Shown in pieces: positions 37,341 to 49,944 of a stretch of DNA of 64,000 bases. Under the pieces are notes generated by a model. It saw only the letters and a list, made by a program, of their open reading frames with translations. It was not told the DNA's origin and made no database searches. The stretch is from Glossina fuscipes (Eukaryota > Arthropoda > Insecta > Diptera > Glossinidae), in NCBI RefSeq assembly GCF_014805625.2, contig NW_023998414.1, positions 35,911,859 through 35,975,858 on the forward strand, read 5' to 3'. The translations under genes were made by a program, and so were the position numbers. Each line of letters opens with the position of its first letter. Within the stretch, counting starts at the first letter, position 1.

Positions 37341-39066
37341 ACATTACAATGTTGCTCAATCTTTACCAATTGAATGCTTCTAAGTGTAAGAACTCGACGT
37401 TTTCGTCATGCCAAACCTTCAGAATCCCTCAGCTACAATCATACTCGATAATCCTATCTCCGATATGATAAACATTTTAATATTTTTGAAACTGTACATC
37501 ACTTGATATAATTAATAATATTACATTTAATTTGCGAGAGCCGTACAAGTCTTGTAGCTTTAGGCTATGTCGTCAGCCGCCGCCTATCTTCCCCCACTAA
37601 ACTTTTTTCTTTACCTTATTATTTTATTTGTAAAGTAATTGTTAAAAAAAGGTAGAGAAAAAATACTTTTTTTTTTTAGTTATGTAGTCAAGGTGGCTTG
37701 ATCTCGCTTCCAAATGTCACAGCCGTATAACTGCGCATCTCTATCTATTATAAATAATATTAGTTGAGGTATTTCTTGAAAATTAAATCAAATGAATGAT
37801 GCACTCCGGCAATGTTTAAATATTTTTAATATGTTTTCCCTTTAACAGCGCAGGTCACGCGATGCTATCTATTAGTTTCAACTAAAGATTTGTGTTCTTA
37901 GTTCTTAGTTTCAAGTTGAGAGTGTAAACAGTGTAAGTAGTGATAATAATGAAATCATTCTTTCCTTGTTTTCATCATTAACTTGTTTTCTTTTTTTTTT
38001 TTGAGGCCAGCAAGCATAGCAAGCAGCAAATTTTGAAGAATTTTGCTTTAAAATTATTGATAAAAATGAAATTTCTCCATCAGAGAATTAGGTCTAAGTC
38101 GATATATGATAATATTGTAATTGTAAATATGCAAGCATGTGATGGAAGTCAATATGTATGTTTTTTATTTATTTATTTATTTATTTTTTTTTTTTTTGCT
38201 CTTGACAATTCTGTAAACAACAATTTTGGAATAATGTTAGCGGTGATACGGGATGCATAAAACAAATCCATTTGCATATATGCAAAAGTTGATGTCATTG
38301 GATGAAAATTATCGTATATATATATATATATATATATATCATAAATTGCATACATGCATATCAAGGACGAACGTATCGGTGAATGCAGCAAGCAACCAAG
38401 CATTAGCAGCAAATATTACGATATGATTATGCAATGCACACAACAATTCACTGATTGTTTCATAGATTTGTATAGTTTTGCAAAAAATAAAAAAAAATAA
38501 AAAATATTCTCCCTTTCTCGCTCATATAATTAAGGTAGAAATGAATTATAAATTCATGTATGCAATTATTACCATAACTGGTGTTCAAGATTTGACAACA
38601 ATAAACAACAAAAAGAGTAACAACAACAACAATAATAATAATAATAATAATAATAATAATCATATCGAATATTTTCCCAAAATTATTGTAAATGAATATT
38701 GAGTTGCATTACATTTGTGCATTAATAAGTAATCCCTCAATGCGTTTAAACGTTTTCTATTGTTATACGTGTTACATACATCCGTACATAATATATATAT
38801 GCATATATATCCGGTCCGAAATCCTTATACACATATGTACTCATATTTATGCGTATGGGCATCTAAATGTTCACGTGAACATGAATGTATACAAAAAAAA
38901 AATGATGATCATAATAAACATGAACATTGCATTCTGGGAATTAAAAGTTTCGTGTGTGCCGTTGTTCGTACGTATTGATTGCAACTTTATAAATGACTTC
39001 TATTCGCTCGGCTAGATTGGTTGATTGCTGGTCCGCTTGTAGCCTGCTTGTTCACACTCATCTACA

Positions 39067-39097
<31 letters not shown>

Positions 39098-39844
39098 GTA
39101 TCTATATATATGCATGCTATTGGATATGTGTATATCTGTCATCTGCACATTATTCATGTTAAATGCTCTATAAATTAACAAATTGCAGATTATCATTGTT
39201 GTTGCTGCTGTTGCTATTGTTTTTATTATTGTTACTGTGGTTGCTATACACATATGCACACATGTACACTGCATAGTCCTCGGTCGCATGTTTAAACATT
39301 TTTAATTATGATATTGTCGTTGAACGATGTTTTCTCGTATAATTATCACCGCGTTTATGTGAACAAATTTTTAAGATACAATACAACATTAGTTTTTCAT
39401 ATTACATAAACTGATAACAAAACAACTTGTTTGCAAAACGTTTACCTTTTCAGCCAAAATGATAGACAAAAAAAAAAAAAAAAAATTTATTACATAACGA
39501 TGCACAACGTAGCGCATAACTTCACATATACAGGGTCTTTGTAAAATTTCTATACACAATTACGTAAATTTATATACAGGCTCATATATATACAGGCATA
39601 TATATATATATATATATATATTTAATTTCACAAGCATATGCTATATATGTATATGTATATAAATGTAGCATAGTGTGTTCACAGAAATGATCCCTACAAG
39701 GCAGATATTGTGGTGTTAAGAATATTGGGATGATACTCGATTCGTTCTCGCGTTCTCGATGCTCTAGTGCCATCGATACTTAAATATTTTAAGTTAGCGA
39801 TTACTTCTCTCTTTGTTTAATATGGTCGTTTAGCATTGCTTTAC

Positions 39845-39863
39845 GGAGAGAGAAAGAAAAAAA

Positions 39864-39918
<55 letters not shown>

Positions 39919-39921
39919 CAA

Positions 39922-39952
<31 letters not shown>
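39845..39952. repeat. (GA)n microsatellite, imperfect
   Basis: About 108 bases of GA/GAAA repeats with a few CA interruptions. Confidence 0.95.
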
Positions 39953-40929
39953 TATTGAATAGCCTAATACCTGATACCTACCTGTTACCTCATACCTAGA
40001 ACGTAGCAGATATAGCCGGAACTTTTTTTAATGCTCAATATTTTGATGGATCATCTCTTTGGCAAATTAGTTATTATAATTATATATTAATTATTATATA
40101 ATTGCAGTGACAAGCATTTTGTGAAAAGATCAAGTTAAGAGTTAACTGCATTGAATATTTGATTCGATTGCGTGGGTTTCAACATAACCTAACCGTGGCC
40201 TTTTCGATTAACTGATTGCACTTGCGCCCTTAGTCATATGGGAATTTTTCCAATTCTCATTGTGCTGAAACATGGGTGATTGACATATTCTCTGACATCG
40301 TTAGATATTCCTTCCTACAAACTCTTTTTCTCGGATTTTTAAGATCGACTGTCCGCAATAATTGCTTTTCATTAGTAGAGCCCTTTTGCTAATTTTTAAT
40401 TCGAATCCGGTCGATGGCTTTAAATGCCTATGAACAACGTAGGCGCGTACCTTTTTTTGAAACGTTGCACAGTTTCTTTAAGACGAACGAAATTCTTCTC
40501 ACGTCTTCTCAATTGTCTAATCCTTTGACTTTGCCGAAAGCCATCATTAGGTTCACTTTTTTCCGGGGCCCTGCACGAATTCGTGTACATGACGATGGAT
40601 TTCGTCCACATTTAATTCTAAAGTTGTTCCAAGTGTGCAAGTTCGAAGGATCATTTCTTTTTAGTATTCTTGGCAATCTGATCCGTCGCTGCGGTGCTCG
40701 CATTTTCCTGATCTTGGATCAGAATTTATTTCATCTCCGTATTTGGCATAATTTGCGATGAATTCTCGATTGAAATTCTGTCAGAAACATCAGCTTTCAC
40801 TTGAGAAATATATATATATATGCAAATCCATAAATGAGATGAATACGAAAATGTCCCGTATACGTTGGCAGGGTGAGGAGGGAGGCATTTCTGTGAAAAA
40901 CTCTAAAACGATTATAATCATTGATTATA

Positions 40930-41125
40930 TACAATAAAATAATAGGAACACCTGTCGCCTCCTAAGAAATATTTATTGATTAGCAAAGAGTTGGGCTGCC
41001 ATTAGCTTTTAGAGCATCTGCAGCACTCCGCAGAATTCGAATAGATTCGAATAGAGTGTGTCCGTGGACTGCAGCAGAATGCTATCCCATTCTTCCGCTA
41101 TTGTCTTAAAACGATATTGGAGATA
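40930..41125 (-). pseudogene. Possible Tc1-like transposase C-terminal relic
   Basis: The minus strand reads TIAEEWDSI and then, after one frame change, RILRSAADALKANGSPTLC and a stop. This resembles the end of Tc1-family transposases (an AW..I motif, then MPRR..AVI.AKGGPTKY). No catalytic region could be found upstream on that strand. It is short and frameshifted, so this is a tentative call. Confidence 0.35.
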
Positions 41126-41129
41126 GTGG

Positions 41130-42603
41130 TCTGCCCCGTACTCTTACGGCTCGTTTGTATTCATCCGCTTACAGAAAACACTATTAATATATTGAGAAAT
41201 ATAGTCTATAAGATGCGTCCCATTATTTACAGAGGAACAGTGTTGCGAAAATGCCAGAAAAGGGTACCATATTGCATAGTATTGATATTATTTTATCCAT
41301 CCTCTGGAATAAATCTGCCAAAGACACCTTGAATACTTGTTGTACCCTGTATACGTCCGCAGTATGACCTTGTAGCGTGGACGATTCTAAAACGAATTAA
41401 TTGTACTTGCTTTGCCTTTCGTTTGGCAAGCATTTTAATTTTGCCCTTTTATTCGAAGATAACGTAGCGTCAACCTCACCTATCAGCTAGTAATCCATTT
41501 ATTGATGAGTAGTCTTATCATATACCTCACCATTCCACAGGTTTAGTTTCGCGTCAACGAAACAGGAAAGGGATCAGGAACTTGCCGGTTATGCCATATG
41601 TTTCAAAGTGTAGGACTTTTCTGCGACCACTTTGTGACGAACTGTGTCCAGAGATTGCATTGAAACTAGAATGACTAACTGAATGATTACCGACTATGCG
41701 ATGCTTCGTACGAATCATCATATGGCCAAGTTGCGTTTCACTTTTGAATGCAGACAAACCCTAGACCAATGTCATCCGCTATTTTGGATTTGTTCAAGCT
41801 TGCTTATGAACCCTACGAGTGTAATATGTGCAAAAGCAGTACACGGATGCAAACAAAGTATTGAGAAGAGTAACAGTATAGATTGCGAAGGAATGGATAG
41901 CTTATTACACCCTACCCACATACAGCGTTCAAACAGTTGTTGTGATTGTTGTTGTTTTCAATAATAATACTGCATACTACATAAGCAGGGAAATTTTCAC
42001 GCGTTTCACGCGCTCTCTGGTAGCTCGGGCTATTTTTAAGGACACAGCAGATAATTGTGTTTTGATATCAGTTGACGCAACCTTGCTTGCCCATGCTTCT
42101 GTGACAAACTATTTCGTGTATCGCAATTCATGTTTTATGACCTTTCGCGATCACATATAAATATGGTTTTGTCGTAGATCAATTAAAGTCTAGCCTATCG
42201 TACTTACTGTGGTGAGATCATGCTATTCTAACGAATACGAACGAACCGGCAGCTCGTCTAAAGTGGTTATACTTTTGCTTACAGTAGTCGACCCAATTGT
42301 GGACTAGACGGTACACCGTCTCTAGAAGGTCACTCTAATGCAGAGTGTTAAGTAATTTTGCCGGTTTGCTGCTCAGGATTAAGTCAAGGGACAACCGCGA
42401 CATGCAGATTAAATAAAATTTTTATTTTCCAATACGGCCCACGCGCCCATCGAATATCTCCATCAAATAATTTACGACATTGTCTTATTTTTTTGTTTTT
42501 TTTACATATATTTTTATTTTTTCATTTATTTTTGAATTTGCCTTTGCATTTATAACCACATTTCATTAGTATTATGTTTTTTTTTTTTTTGTTTTGTTTT
42601 TTA

Positions 42604-42636
<33 letters not shown>

Positions 42637-44074
42637 GTTCTTGTATATGTAGATTTTTGAATTCATTTGTTTTTGTTGTGTGTTTTCGATTCAATTACTA
42701 TAATATGAATTTCTTTTTTTTTTTTTTTTGTTTCCATTCTTTCCTTACATATTAAATTCATTTTTTTTTTAAATGTCTTCTTTTTTTCTATTTATTTGTT
42801 TTTGTTTTTTTGTTTTTTTTTTTTTTTTAAGGTTGAATCTAAACTCCGCCTTGTAATTAAAAACAATTACATAAACTACAAATTTACACAATAAACAATT
42901 ATTTGCATTTATCATCTCATCTAATTTGCAATTTGATGGCTTTTTAACCACATCCATACACACATCATATATATATATATATATGTATATATATAATCAT
43001 TGGGTAAAAAAAAAAAAAAAAAAACGCAATTTGGGGTAAAATTTTTTTTTTAAATTTTTTTTTTGTTTTTTTTTTTAATTTTTTTTAATATTTTTTTTTT
43101 TTTTTTTTTCAAATTTACTACGCAAACGTAAGTTTTAAGTTAATTTCTTTTCTTTCTCGTCCAGTTATTTAACATTAACTTTTGTGTGTAACAATGTTGA
43201 TGACCTGATTGTGGCAGTGAATAAAAGGCCAAAAACCAAAAACAAAAAAAAGAAAAAAAACCAAAAAAATGCAAAAAACAATTAAATACAATAAAAAAAG
43301 GCACAAAACAACGTAAAACAAATTTAACTGAGATGTGTTTGTGTGATTTATTTTATTATAAACATTAAATTTTCATTTTGCTATTCTATGTTTGTTTTGT
43401 ATTTTTTTATTTATTTATTTATTTTTTTTTGCCATAACCAACTAATTGTTTTCAACAATTATTTATAGGCTTATTAGCGAAGTTTTTTGTTTTTCTTTTT
43501 TTTCTTTGTTTTTTTTTTCAATTTTTATATGATTCTCTTTTTAAATTGTTTATTTTGTTTATTATCTCAACATTACATGTAATAATAAGAGAATAACAAA
43601 GAATATGTGGATGGTTGTTAGTGCACGAGACACTATGTAATCGGTTTAGCAGAAAAATGGCTGTAAAGGGTGGTGGTTACTTTCCTTTTTCTTTGAATAA
43701 AATTTCGTTTTTTTCCTCTTCTTTCTCTTTCTTTTCTCTTTCTCTTTCCCTTCCTCTTCCTCTTTCTCTTTGTCTTTTTTTTTTTGTCTGTTATCTTATC
43801 TTATCTTTTTCAAACTTTTTTTTTTTAATAAAAGTTTTTTGTTTTCATTATCGAAACATGGACAAAGTATAGAGTATTGAAATATTAAGTTTAAAAGTGA
43901 GTTATTGGTCTAGAGCGACAAGTAGAGTTTAGTACAAGTAGAACGAAATTTTCTTATTTTTTTTTTTTTTTTTATTTAAATTTTTTTTCTTTTATCCTTA
44001 TACACGCACATATTTACATTTATATATACATACATATATATGCATACATATATATACATACATATACATATATA

Positions 44075-44109
<35 letters not shown>

Positions 44110-45560
44110 TATAGATAGTAAGATAAGTCAGAATGGTATGATGTTTTTATGATGCTTTTAGGTTTCTCCTGGATACCGCCATACACACATAATTTCGTAT
44201 CTTTTTATTTATTTTTTTTATTTTCTTTTCTAAAAATTTTTGGTGCTTACAATGAAACTGTTGAAGTGCAGTGAATAAATGTAATAAGTTTGTGAAATAA
44301 ATGAAAGTTTCATTTAGCTTAGTTTTCATAAGGAAAAGAAAAGTTGAGTTTTATCACAAGAACATAAAGAACGAATACCAGGTGTTTGCCGGCCAAATTT
44401 ACGACTTTATTTGTTCCGCTATTGTGAGCATAAGTAAGAGTCGTCAAGTTAAGTGTAAAAAAAAAACATTCATTAAATGAATACATACATATACATATTT
44501 CCTATACACATTCATATATATATGCATATACAGAGCATAAGTAAATTAAGATTCGGAAAGCATTCCTTAAAAGAAACTATATATGTATACTACATATTCA
44601 TGTATATATGTATGCAAACAAATATATATATCTGTAGACTTATCTGTAGATTTATATCAGAAAACATACGCTTGTAGATTCCATTTCATTCATTACTTAT
44701 TGCGGGACTACAGTTACCTGCAACCGGTACTGGTTCAGTTCAATGAAAAAAATCACGCCTTCTCTCTAACCAATAAGATGATATCTTAAAAGTTGGAAGA
44801 AAAGAAAGCCGTTGCAGTAAACAGCTGGAAATAATGCGCCACAGACGAATGCATTGTTTATCATTTACGGAAAAAGTGTTATTGCATTGTCGTATAGACA
44901 TTGCAAGTCAACTCTAAGTAATCCGTTAGAAGCTTATAAGTTTTCTCTATTTTTTCATCTAAAAAAAATTCCAAACAAGAGCAAGAGGAAATAATATCTC
45001 ACTGAAAACCCATCTAATTTAGAATTCAGTGAAGGATTAGGTTCTTAAGTTAAGAAACGTTCAATTAATGATCTTAGTCTTGGGCTAATACACGCTGAAA
45101 TCGAATCAGATATTGTATTCAAGTATTTCAACTTGAGCTATCAATTTCGTGTAATAGTAAGCATGAAAGGGCATATTTCAGTCTATTTAAAACTTACTCA
45201 CTCCAAAAGGTTTCCTATTCTTCTTCTTCTTCTTCATCTAGGAGTTATCAACTCGACAACGGATGATTCAATGTGCTTTGCAGAAGAGAAAATTAATATG
45301 CCTTAAGTATATAAATTAAAGCAATAACCCATTCCCCCGATAAATAAGTTCAATGCTTTAGTTAAACACTTAAGCGAAGGAACGACAATATGGAGCGGTT
45401 TTATTCTAATATTGTAGTCCTTTTAAGCGCATTAATGTTAAAGTTCGTACGGTAAGCGCCGACGATAACTAGGGGAATATTTTAACAACAACTGATCACG
45501 GTCTGCCACCAATTACCTCATATCGCTTTGCTTAATACAGTTATTCGTGTAATGGTTTTT
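41130..45560. other. Intergenic with a strongly T-rich block
   Basis: No gene seen. From ~42480 to ~44000 the plus strand is extraordinarily T-rich, with many runs of 8-20 T, broken by short A-rich pieces. An AT-rich microsatellite lies at 44019-44108. Confidence 0.5.
42480..43110. repeat. T-homopolymer-rich tract
   Basis: Successive T runs of up to ~20 separated by single G, A or C. The asymmetry between strands is striking. Confidence 0.85.
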
Positions 45561-45589
45561 TTTTAAACGAGGCCTTTTATTGAAAGTGG

Positions 45590-45840
45590 TCGAACGAGTT
45601 GTCCAATCCGAATCATTTTCAATAGCGTTCGCGCTTTTATCAAAATATCTTAACAGATGCGATCTAAGAAAGCAACCCGGACGGATGGACAGATAAGCTT
45701 AAATCGATTTGGAAACAAATTGTGAATCAATCAGTATAATAGAAGATGAGATTACGTCAAGTCGTTTTGGGTGTTGCATACATCCGCACAAACTGAATAT
45801 GTCTTTGCATCACAACTGGTATAATGCGAATAATACGAAT
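45590..45840 (+). repeat. Dispersed repeat family B, copy 2
   Basis: GACGGATGGACAGATAAGCTT, AAATCGATT, ATCAGTATAAT and GGGTGTTGCATACATCCGCA are in the same order as in 30480-30745. It directly follows a segment (45562-45620) shared with 23925-23995. Confidence 0.55.
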
Positions 45841-47296
45841 CCATGATTTTATATCATTACGCGATAGCGTAAATAGTGACCAGCTATTTTTAAGACAAAT
45901 TGAATAGAAGGAACAAGATCCATCTTATAGTTATCGATAACTCGAGTAAACGCGATCGCGAGTTTAATATGTACGAGTAATGTAATCTTGACGGGAACTA
46001 ACGAGTTTACTCGATATCCATAGTCCCATATCGGTTCTATGTTATGAACAGGATGTTTCAAATAAAAATTTGATACTTGAAGCAAAGGAAGTCCGGGAGT
46101 CTGGAAAGTGCTTTTAAAGCAAACAAGTTGTGTATTTGATCATGAGAATGACGTGAACGGGGAGAAACTTTAGGTGATGATATTGACACTGAGAAATGCT
46201 TAGGGATCATTAAATGAATAGTTTTTCGTCTTATATGCTTCCTACACTCTACCAATTGTTCGAATTCATTGAATTATTCGTATGCTAAACTGTTTTATGC
46301 ATCGTTTGGTATTTTGGTGTATAAAGGAAATGTTTCTTAGAAAAAGTTACTTTTCAGTTGAAGGTAACAGACGTCAAGGCATCAAAGCATCTACAATTAC
46401 CGTAGATATGCAAACGTGCATGTATTTGTTAAACAAAATGCATTCTTGGTATGAAGAATTAATTTCGAGTATATTCGGAATTTTCGTTTCATAGAATTGG
46501 AACGTGTTTGGCAAAAGGGGCTGCTCGTCTCGGATAGAAGTGAATTTAAGTGAATTTTTTTTAGCAATAAACACATTTCCAATCTTAACCTAGAGTATTA
46601 TCACGAAGAACTTATGGGGACGAGCTTATCGGATAGCTGCCTCTTGCAAAGTCTTTAAAACACCTGATAAATTTTCTCATTGGCTTTCGTTAAACTTTCT
46701 TCTTCGTTTATAGAAACTTTTTGGATGAAGCAAAAGAAAAAGAAAAAAACAAAAAAAAAAAAAAAATGCAATATTTCTGATATATTTCTACTTATTGTTT
46801 GCTCTTCTTTTGCTTTTTAACGGGAAAATCGCAAGTTCTAAGTTTTCTTCTATTTTAGCTTGCTAAAGCTTCTTTTCTTTTCACTTAACACGAATTACAA
46901 ACAAGTTTAATATTTAATGTCTTGCTTTTCTTTTTCATTTTTACTTCTTCTTCTTCTTCTTCTTCTTCTCCTTTTGCTCTTTTTTGTATTTTTGTTTTGT
47001 TTTTTTTTTGTTTTTTTTGTTTTTTTTGTTTTTTTTTTGTTTTAAATTTATGTAAAAATTATTATTAGAAATCGAATTTTTTTTAACGTTTCTTACCGTT
47101 ATTGAAGTATTTACAAAAGGAATCCCAACGTATATATTTTTCTTCTTACAAATTTTTTTCTGTGCTTGTATGTACTCAGTATTAAAATTAATTATCATTT
47201 ATACATCGAATATCAAATTCCTTCCTTTCGGTTTTCGGTTTTCAGTTTTCGTATCGGTTTGCCCAATGAGTTACGACATACTTTTTATCCTTATCC

Positions 47297-47330
<34 letters not shown>

Positions 47331-48740
47331 ATATATTTATATCCACCATTTAGAAGTTAGTTATCCCGCGATATATATACGCTTAAGTGATTTTTCTTAA
47401 GCTGATAAATTCTCGAATAACGAAAAGTCTCGAATCAAATCGGCCATTGGGGAGTTCGTCACCTTTCTATGAATTTTTTTTTTCCTTTTTAATGATTTTT
47501 TGTCCATCCGTCTGTTTCTTATTAGGACTACCGATTGCCTGAAATGTATTAAAAATGCACTTTAAAAGTGCATTTCCAGCTCACATGGATTTCTGTGTAA
47601 ACAATATTAGCAGTGAAATGAATGTGCAGCTTTGCCAAACTGATAGATAAATATAGTATATAAGTTGACCGATTGCGTTTCATGTACTATGTGTAGCATA
47701 TCAATATATATATACACATATATATATATATATATATATAGGAAACATAATACGAGTTGTTGAACATGAACAAGCTGTACATGAAGTAAGCTGTACATAC
47801 AAGTATATTCTTGCGGTGAAATATCTTGCAACATTGATAGGCTTTGCAAAATATTATCGTGATATTACCGGGAATATGGTAAGAGCACATTATTTGAATC
47901 GCATATGAGATAACATTCTAGCCAATACATTTGTAAACTAACAAGGAAAATAAATTATAGGGAAGAAGCGTTTTCAGTTCATTCTAGCTCCGTTTGTATA
48001 AGTCTTGGACTAATTGTGATCTTAAAGTTTACTAAGAAGACTCTTCGCAAAGAGCTGATAAGACTGTTTGTTTCTTACCACGTACTAGAACATTATTAGT
48101 GGACTGATTGCAATTTCTCTTTGATCCTTGCCTGGGATATATGACGAGATAATATTTCGCTAAACGGATGCAAAGTGGGACGGGGAGAGTAACTTGGGCA
48201 TGCTTTTCATGTGCTTATCCGTTTTCCCTCTCCCATAGAATAGAATGATTAGTTAATTCTCATATATGTATATATGTACATATGCTGGCAGGCGGACAAG
48301 TTTTACCTTACACTCAACTCCTCTCCTGCCTCTGCTAGTAGGCAAACCATCTTTGAAGCTTTTAGGCATAAGAGTCTTCGCTTATAATATTGGATTACTG
48401 TTGAGATTGCAGTAGCTATGGCAACTATAACCATTTTCGTGGAAATTTGAATTTCTGGCTTGTTTTCACAAAACTATTTTCAATGTTATCTTAAACGTGC
48501 CCCTCATCAAAAACAAAAAAAAAAAAAACTTTTAAAAATTGGAAAGATTTCTACTTTAAGGGGATGTAACATAATTGATTTGAGATTTGGTATAATCTCT
48601 ATATATAGTAAGTAATATCTATATATGTACATATACATATATATAGTAAGTCTATCGAAAAGGTCCGTCCGCTCCGTTTACAACAAGTTTTAACATGTAT
48701 GCGCATATATTGCTCGCCCTTTTTATGTGAAATCTTATTT
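45841..48740. other. Intergenic, no gene seen
   Basis: Contains a TTC run (46945-46970), T-rich DNA (46985-47045), a TTA run (47299-47326) and an AT run (47718-47741). Short frames around 46058-46574 occur on both strands and have no support. Confidence 0.45.
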
Positions 48741-48744
48741 TTCT

Positions 48745-48900
48745 GATAATTAACGCTCTGGTCGACCGTGTTTGTTCGACGACGATACTGTCACAATTAT
48801 GCTGGAGCAAAATACTTTTTTGACAACGTCGAAGATTGCGGAAAGGCTTGATTCCGCGCAGCAAACCATTTCAGATTATATTCGGAAATCCCATATGTAC
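48745..48900 (+). pseudogene. mariner-type transposase fragment (second helix-turn-helix)
   Basis: The frame reads RSGRP, then an acidic start (FDDDTV), then IAERLDSAQQTISDYIRK. The GRP linker followed by an Asp/Glu-rich stretch and a helix-turn-helix of the form IAE.L..S..TIS..L is characteristic of mariner and related transposases. The fragment runs straight into a GTAC/GTAT microsatellite (48897-48924). No catalytic motifs or inverted repeats are seen, so it is a dead relic, distinct from the element at 33119. Confidence 0.6.
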
Positions 48901-48924
48901 GTACGTATGTATGTATGTATGTAT
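48897..48924. repeat. (GTAT)n microsatellite
   Basis: A tetranucleotide run directly abutting the transposase fragment. Confidence 0.85.
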
Positions 48925-49594
48925 TTAAGTATGTACATGCTATCGAAATATTTGTGTTAAAATGGTATGAAAGGATTGGGTGATGTGCCCATCATAGGCC
49001 GAATCGTTTCCGAACGTACCCTTAGATGGTGGATAAGAAAAATTCAAGCCATAATTTACGCAACATTCTCGTGTGTATATTGTGTTTCATTGAATTCTTT
49101 TTTATATGAATAAGCAAACATTTATTTTACGTTCTCTTCTTAACTTTAATAATATATTAGTTAATGTAATGTTGTTTAGTTGTTTATGAAAAAAGAAAGT
49201 TTCATTATTCTAAGTATAATCTCTAAAATCATTTACAATGTAGTTGTTGTTGTTTGGTTTTTTTTTTTTTTTTTTTTTAATTTATTTCATGTATTTATTT
49301 ATTCATTTATTCATTATTATTATTATTATTTACTTATTTTTTTTTTTTTTCTTTTGTTAATTTAATTTAATTTAATTTAATTTTTCATTCAGTTCGTTTT
49401 GTCTTTTACGGCTGTTATGGTTGCCGTATGTGGTTTCTTTACATTCCGAAATTACTTTTTGGTTGGGTTGGTTAGTTGGCTGGTTTTTGTTTTTCTTTCT
49501 GTATATGTGTGTGTTTGTATGTGTGTGTGTGTGTGTTTGCGTGTTTGTGTGTTTGTGTTTGTTTTATTGCTTATATTCAAAAACCATTTAATGG
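48925..49594. other. Probable 3' flank or 3' untranslated region of the dpr gene
   Basis: T-rich on the plus strand (A-rich in the dpr sense), with poly(T) at 49258-49279 and GT-rich repeats (49507-49561). The nearest dpr-sense AATAAA is at 49563-49568, 27 bases past the stop; others could extend the transcript. Confidence 0.4.
49563..49568 (-). promoter_or_regulatory. Candidate poly(A) signal of the dpr gene
   Basis: AATAAA on the minus strand, 27 bases past the dpr stop codon at 49595. Neuronal transcripts often use further sites. Confidence 0.35.
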
Positions 49595-49944
49595 TTATGT
49601 TACGGGCAATTCAAGATTTGTTCGATGCCCTAGTAAACAGGGTTGCGTCCGTTTAGTATCAAAGCAATTACTGTTACTGTTACGTTGTTGTTTGTCTAAA
49701 TGGTTTTGCTGTAGTTGTTGCCGTTGCCGTTGCCGTTGTCGTTGTCGTTGCCGTTGCCGTTGCCGTTTAATGGTTATTATACTTTTAATGGTCCCCTTGC
49801 GCCAACGTATACGTTGTAGTAAATTGCTTTGTTGACGATAATAATGTAATGTCAGTATACCGAATGTTAGACCAAGCATCAAAAGACAAGAGGGTACTTG
49901 CAACTGAATCGCACCACCATGATGCATAGCCGCAGGATGTTCAC
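49595..49944 (-). CDS. dpr-family gene, last coding exon: hydrophobic segment and Arg-Gln tail
   Basis: The exon opens after TTACAG at 49945-49946. Joined in phase 1 to the exon at 53838, it completes the conserved GEHPAAM motif that ends Dpr ectodomains. A short hydrophobic stretch follows (VPSCLLMLGLTFGILTL), a candidate transmembrane segment or lipid-anchor signal as in many Dprs. Unusually, ~80 polar residues then follow, including eight Arg-Gln pairs encoded by a GTTGCC/GTTGTC-type hexamer repeat (49717-49767) and a Gln/Asn/Ser-rich end, to a stop at 49595. A cytoplasmic tail of this kind argues for a single-pass membrane protein over a lipid anchor, unless a shorter splice form exists. 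Dpr proteins are neuronal surface receptors that pair with DIP proteins to set synaptic partner choice. Confidence 0.88.
49717..49767. repeat. Coding hexanucleotide repeat in dpr tail
   Basis: About eight units of GTTGCC (some GTTGTC) on the plus strand. On the coding strand these give CGGCAA/CGACAA, that is Arg-Gln. Confidence 0.9.

Larger units (their letters stand above)
34387..40920. other. Gene-poor stretch with microsatellites
   Basis: No supported gene. Contains AT runs (37072-37121, 38313-38338, 39067-39090, 39597-39621), an AAC/AAT run (38619-38660), a large GA run (39845-39952) and a tRNA-like SINE head (37257-37340). The 115-codon frame at 40414-40761 has shadows on the other strand and no recognisable domain. 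Confidence 0.5.

Noticed and set aside
39062..39289. IYIYIY-rich frames here and at many AT runs
   Set aside because: Translations of (AT)n microsatellites.
40414..40761. A 115-codon plus-strand frame
   Set aside because: Overlapping frames on the other strand are equally open, and there is no recognisable motif or splice site.
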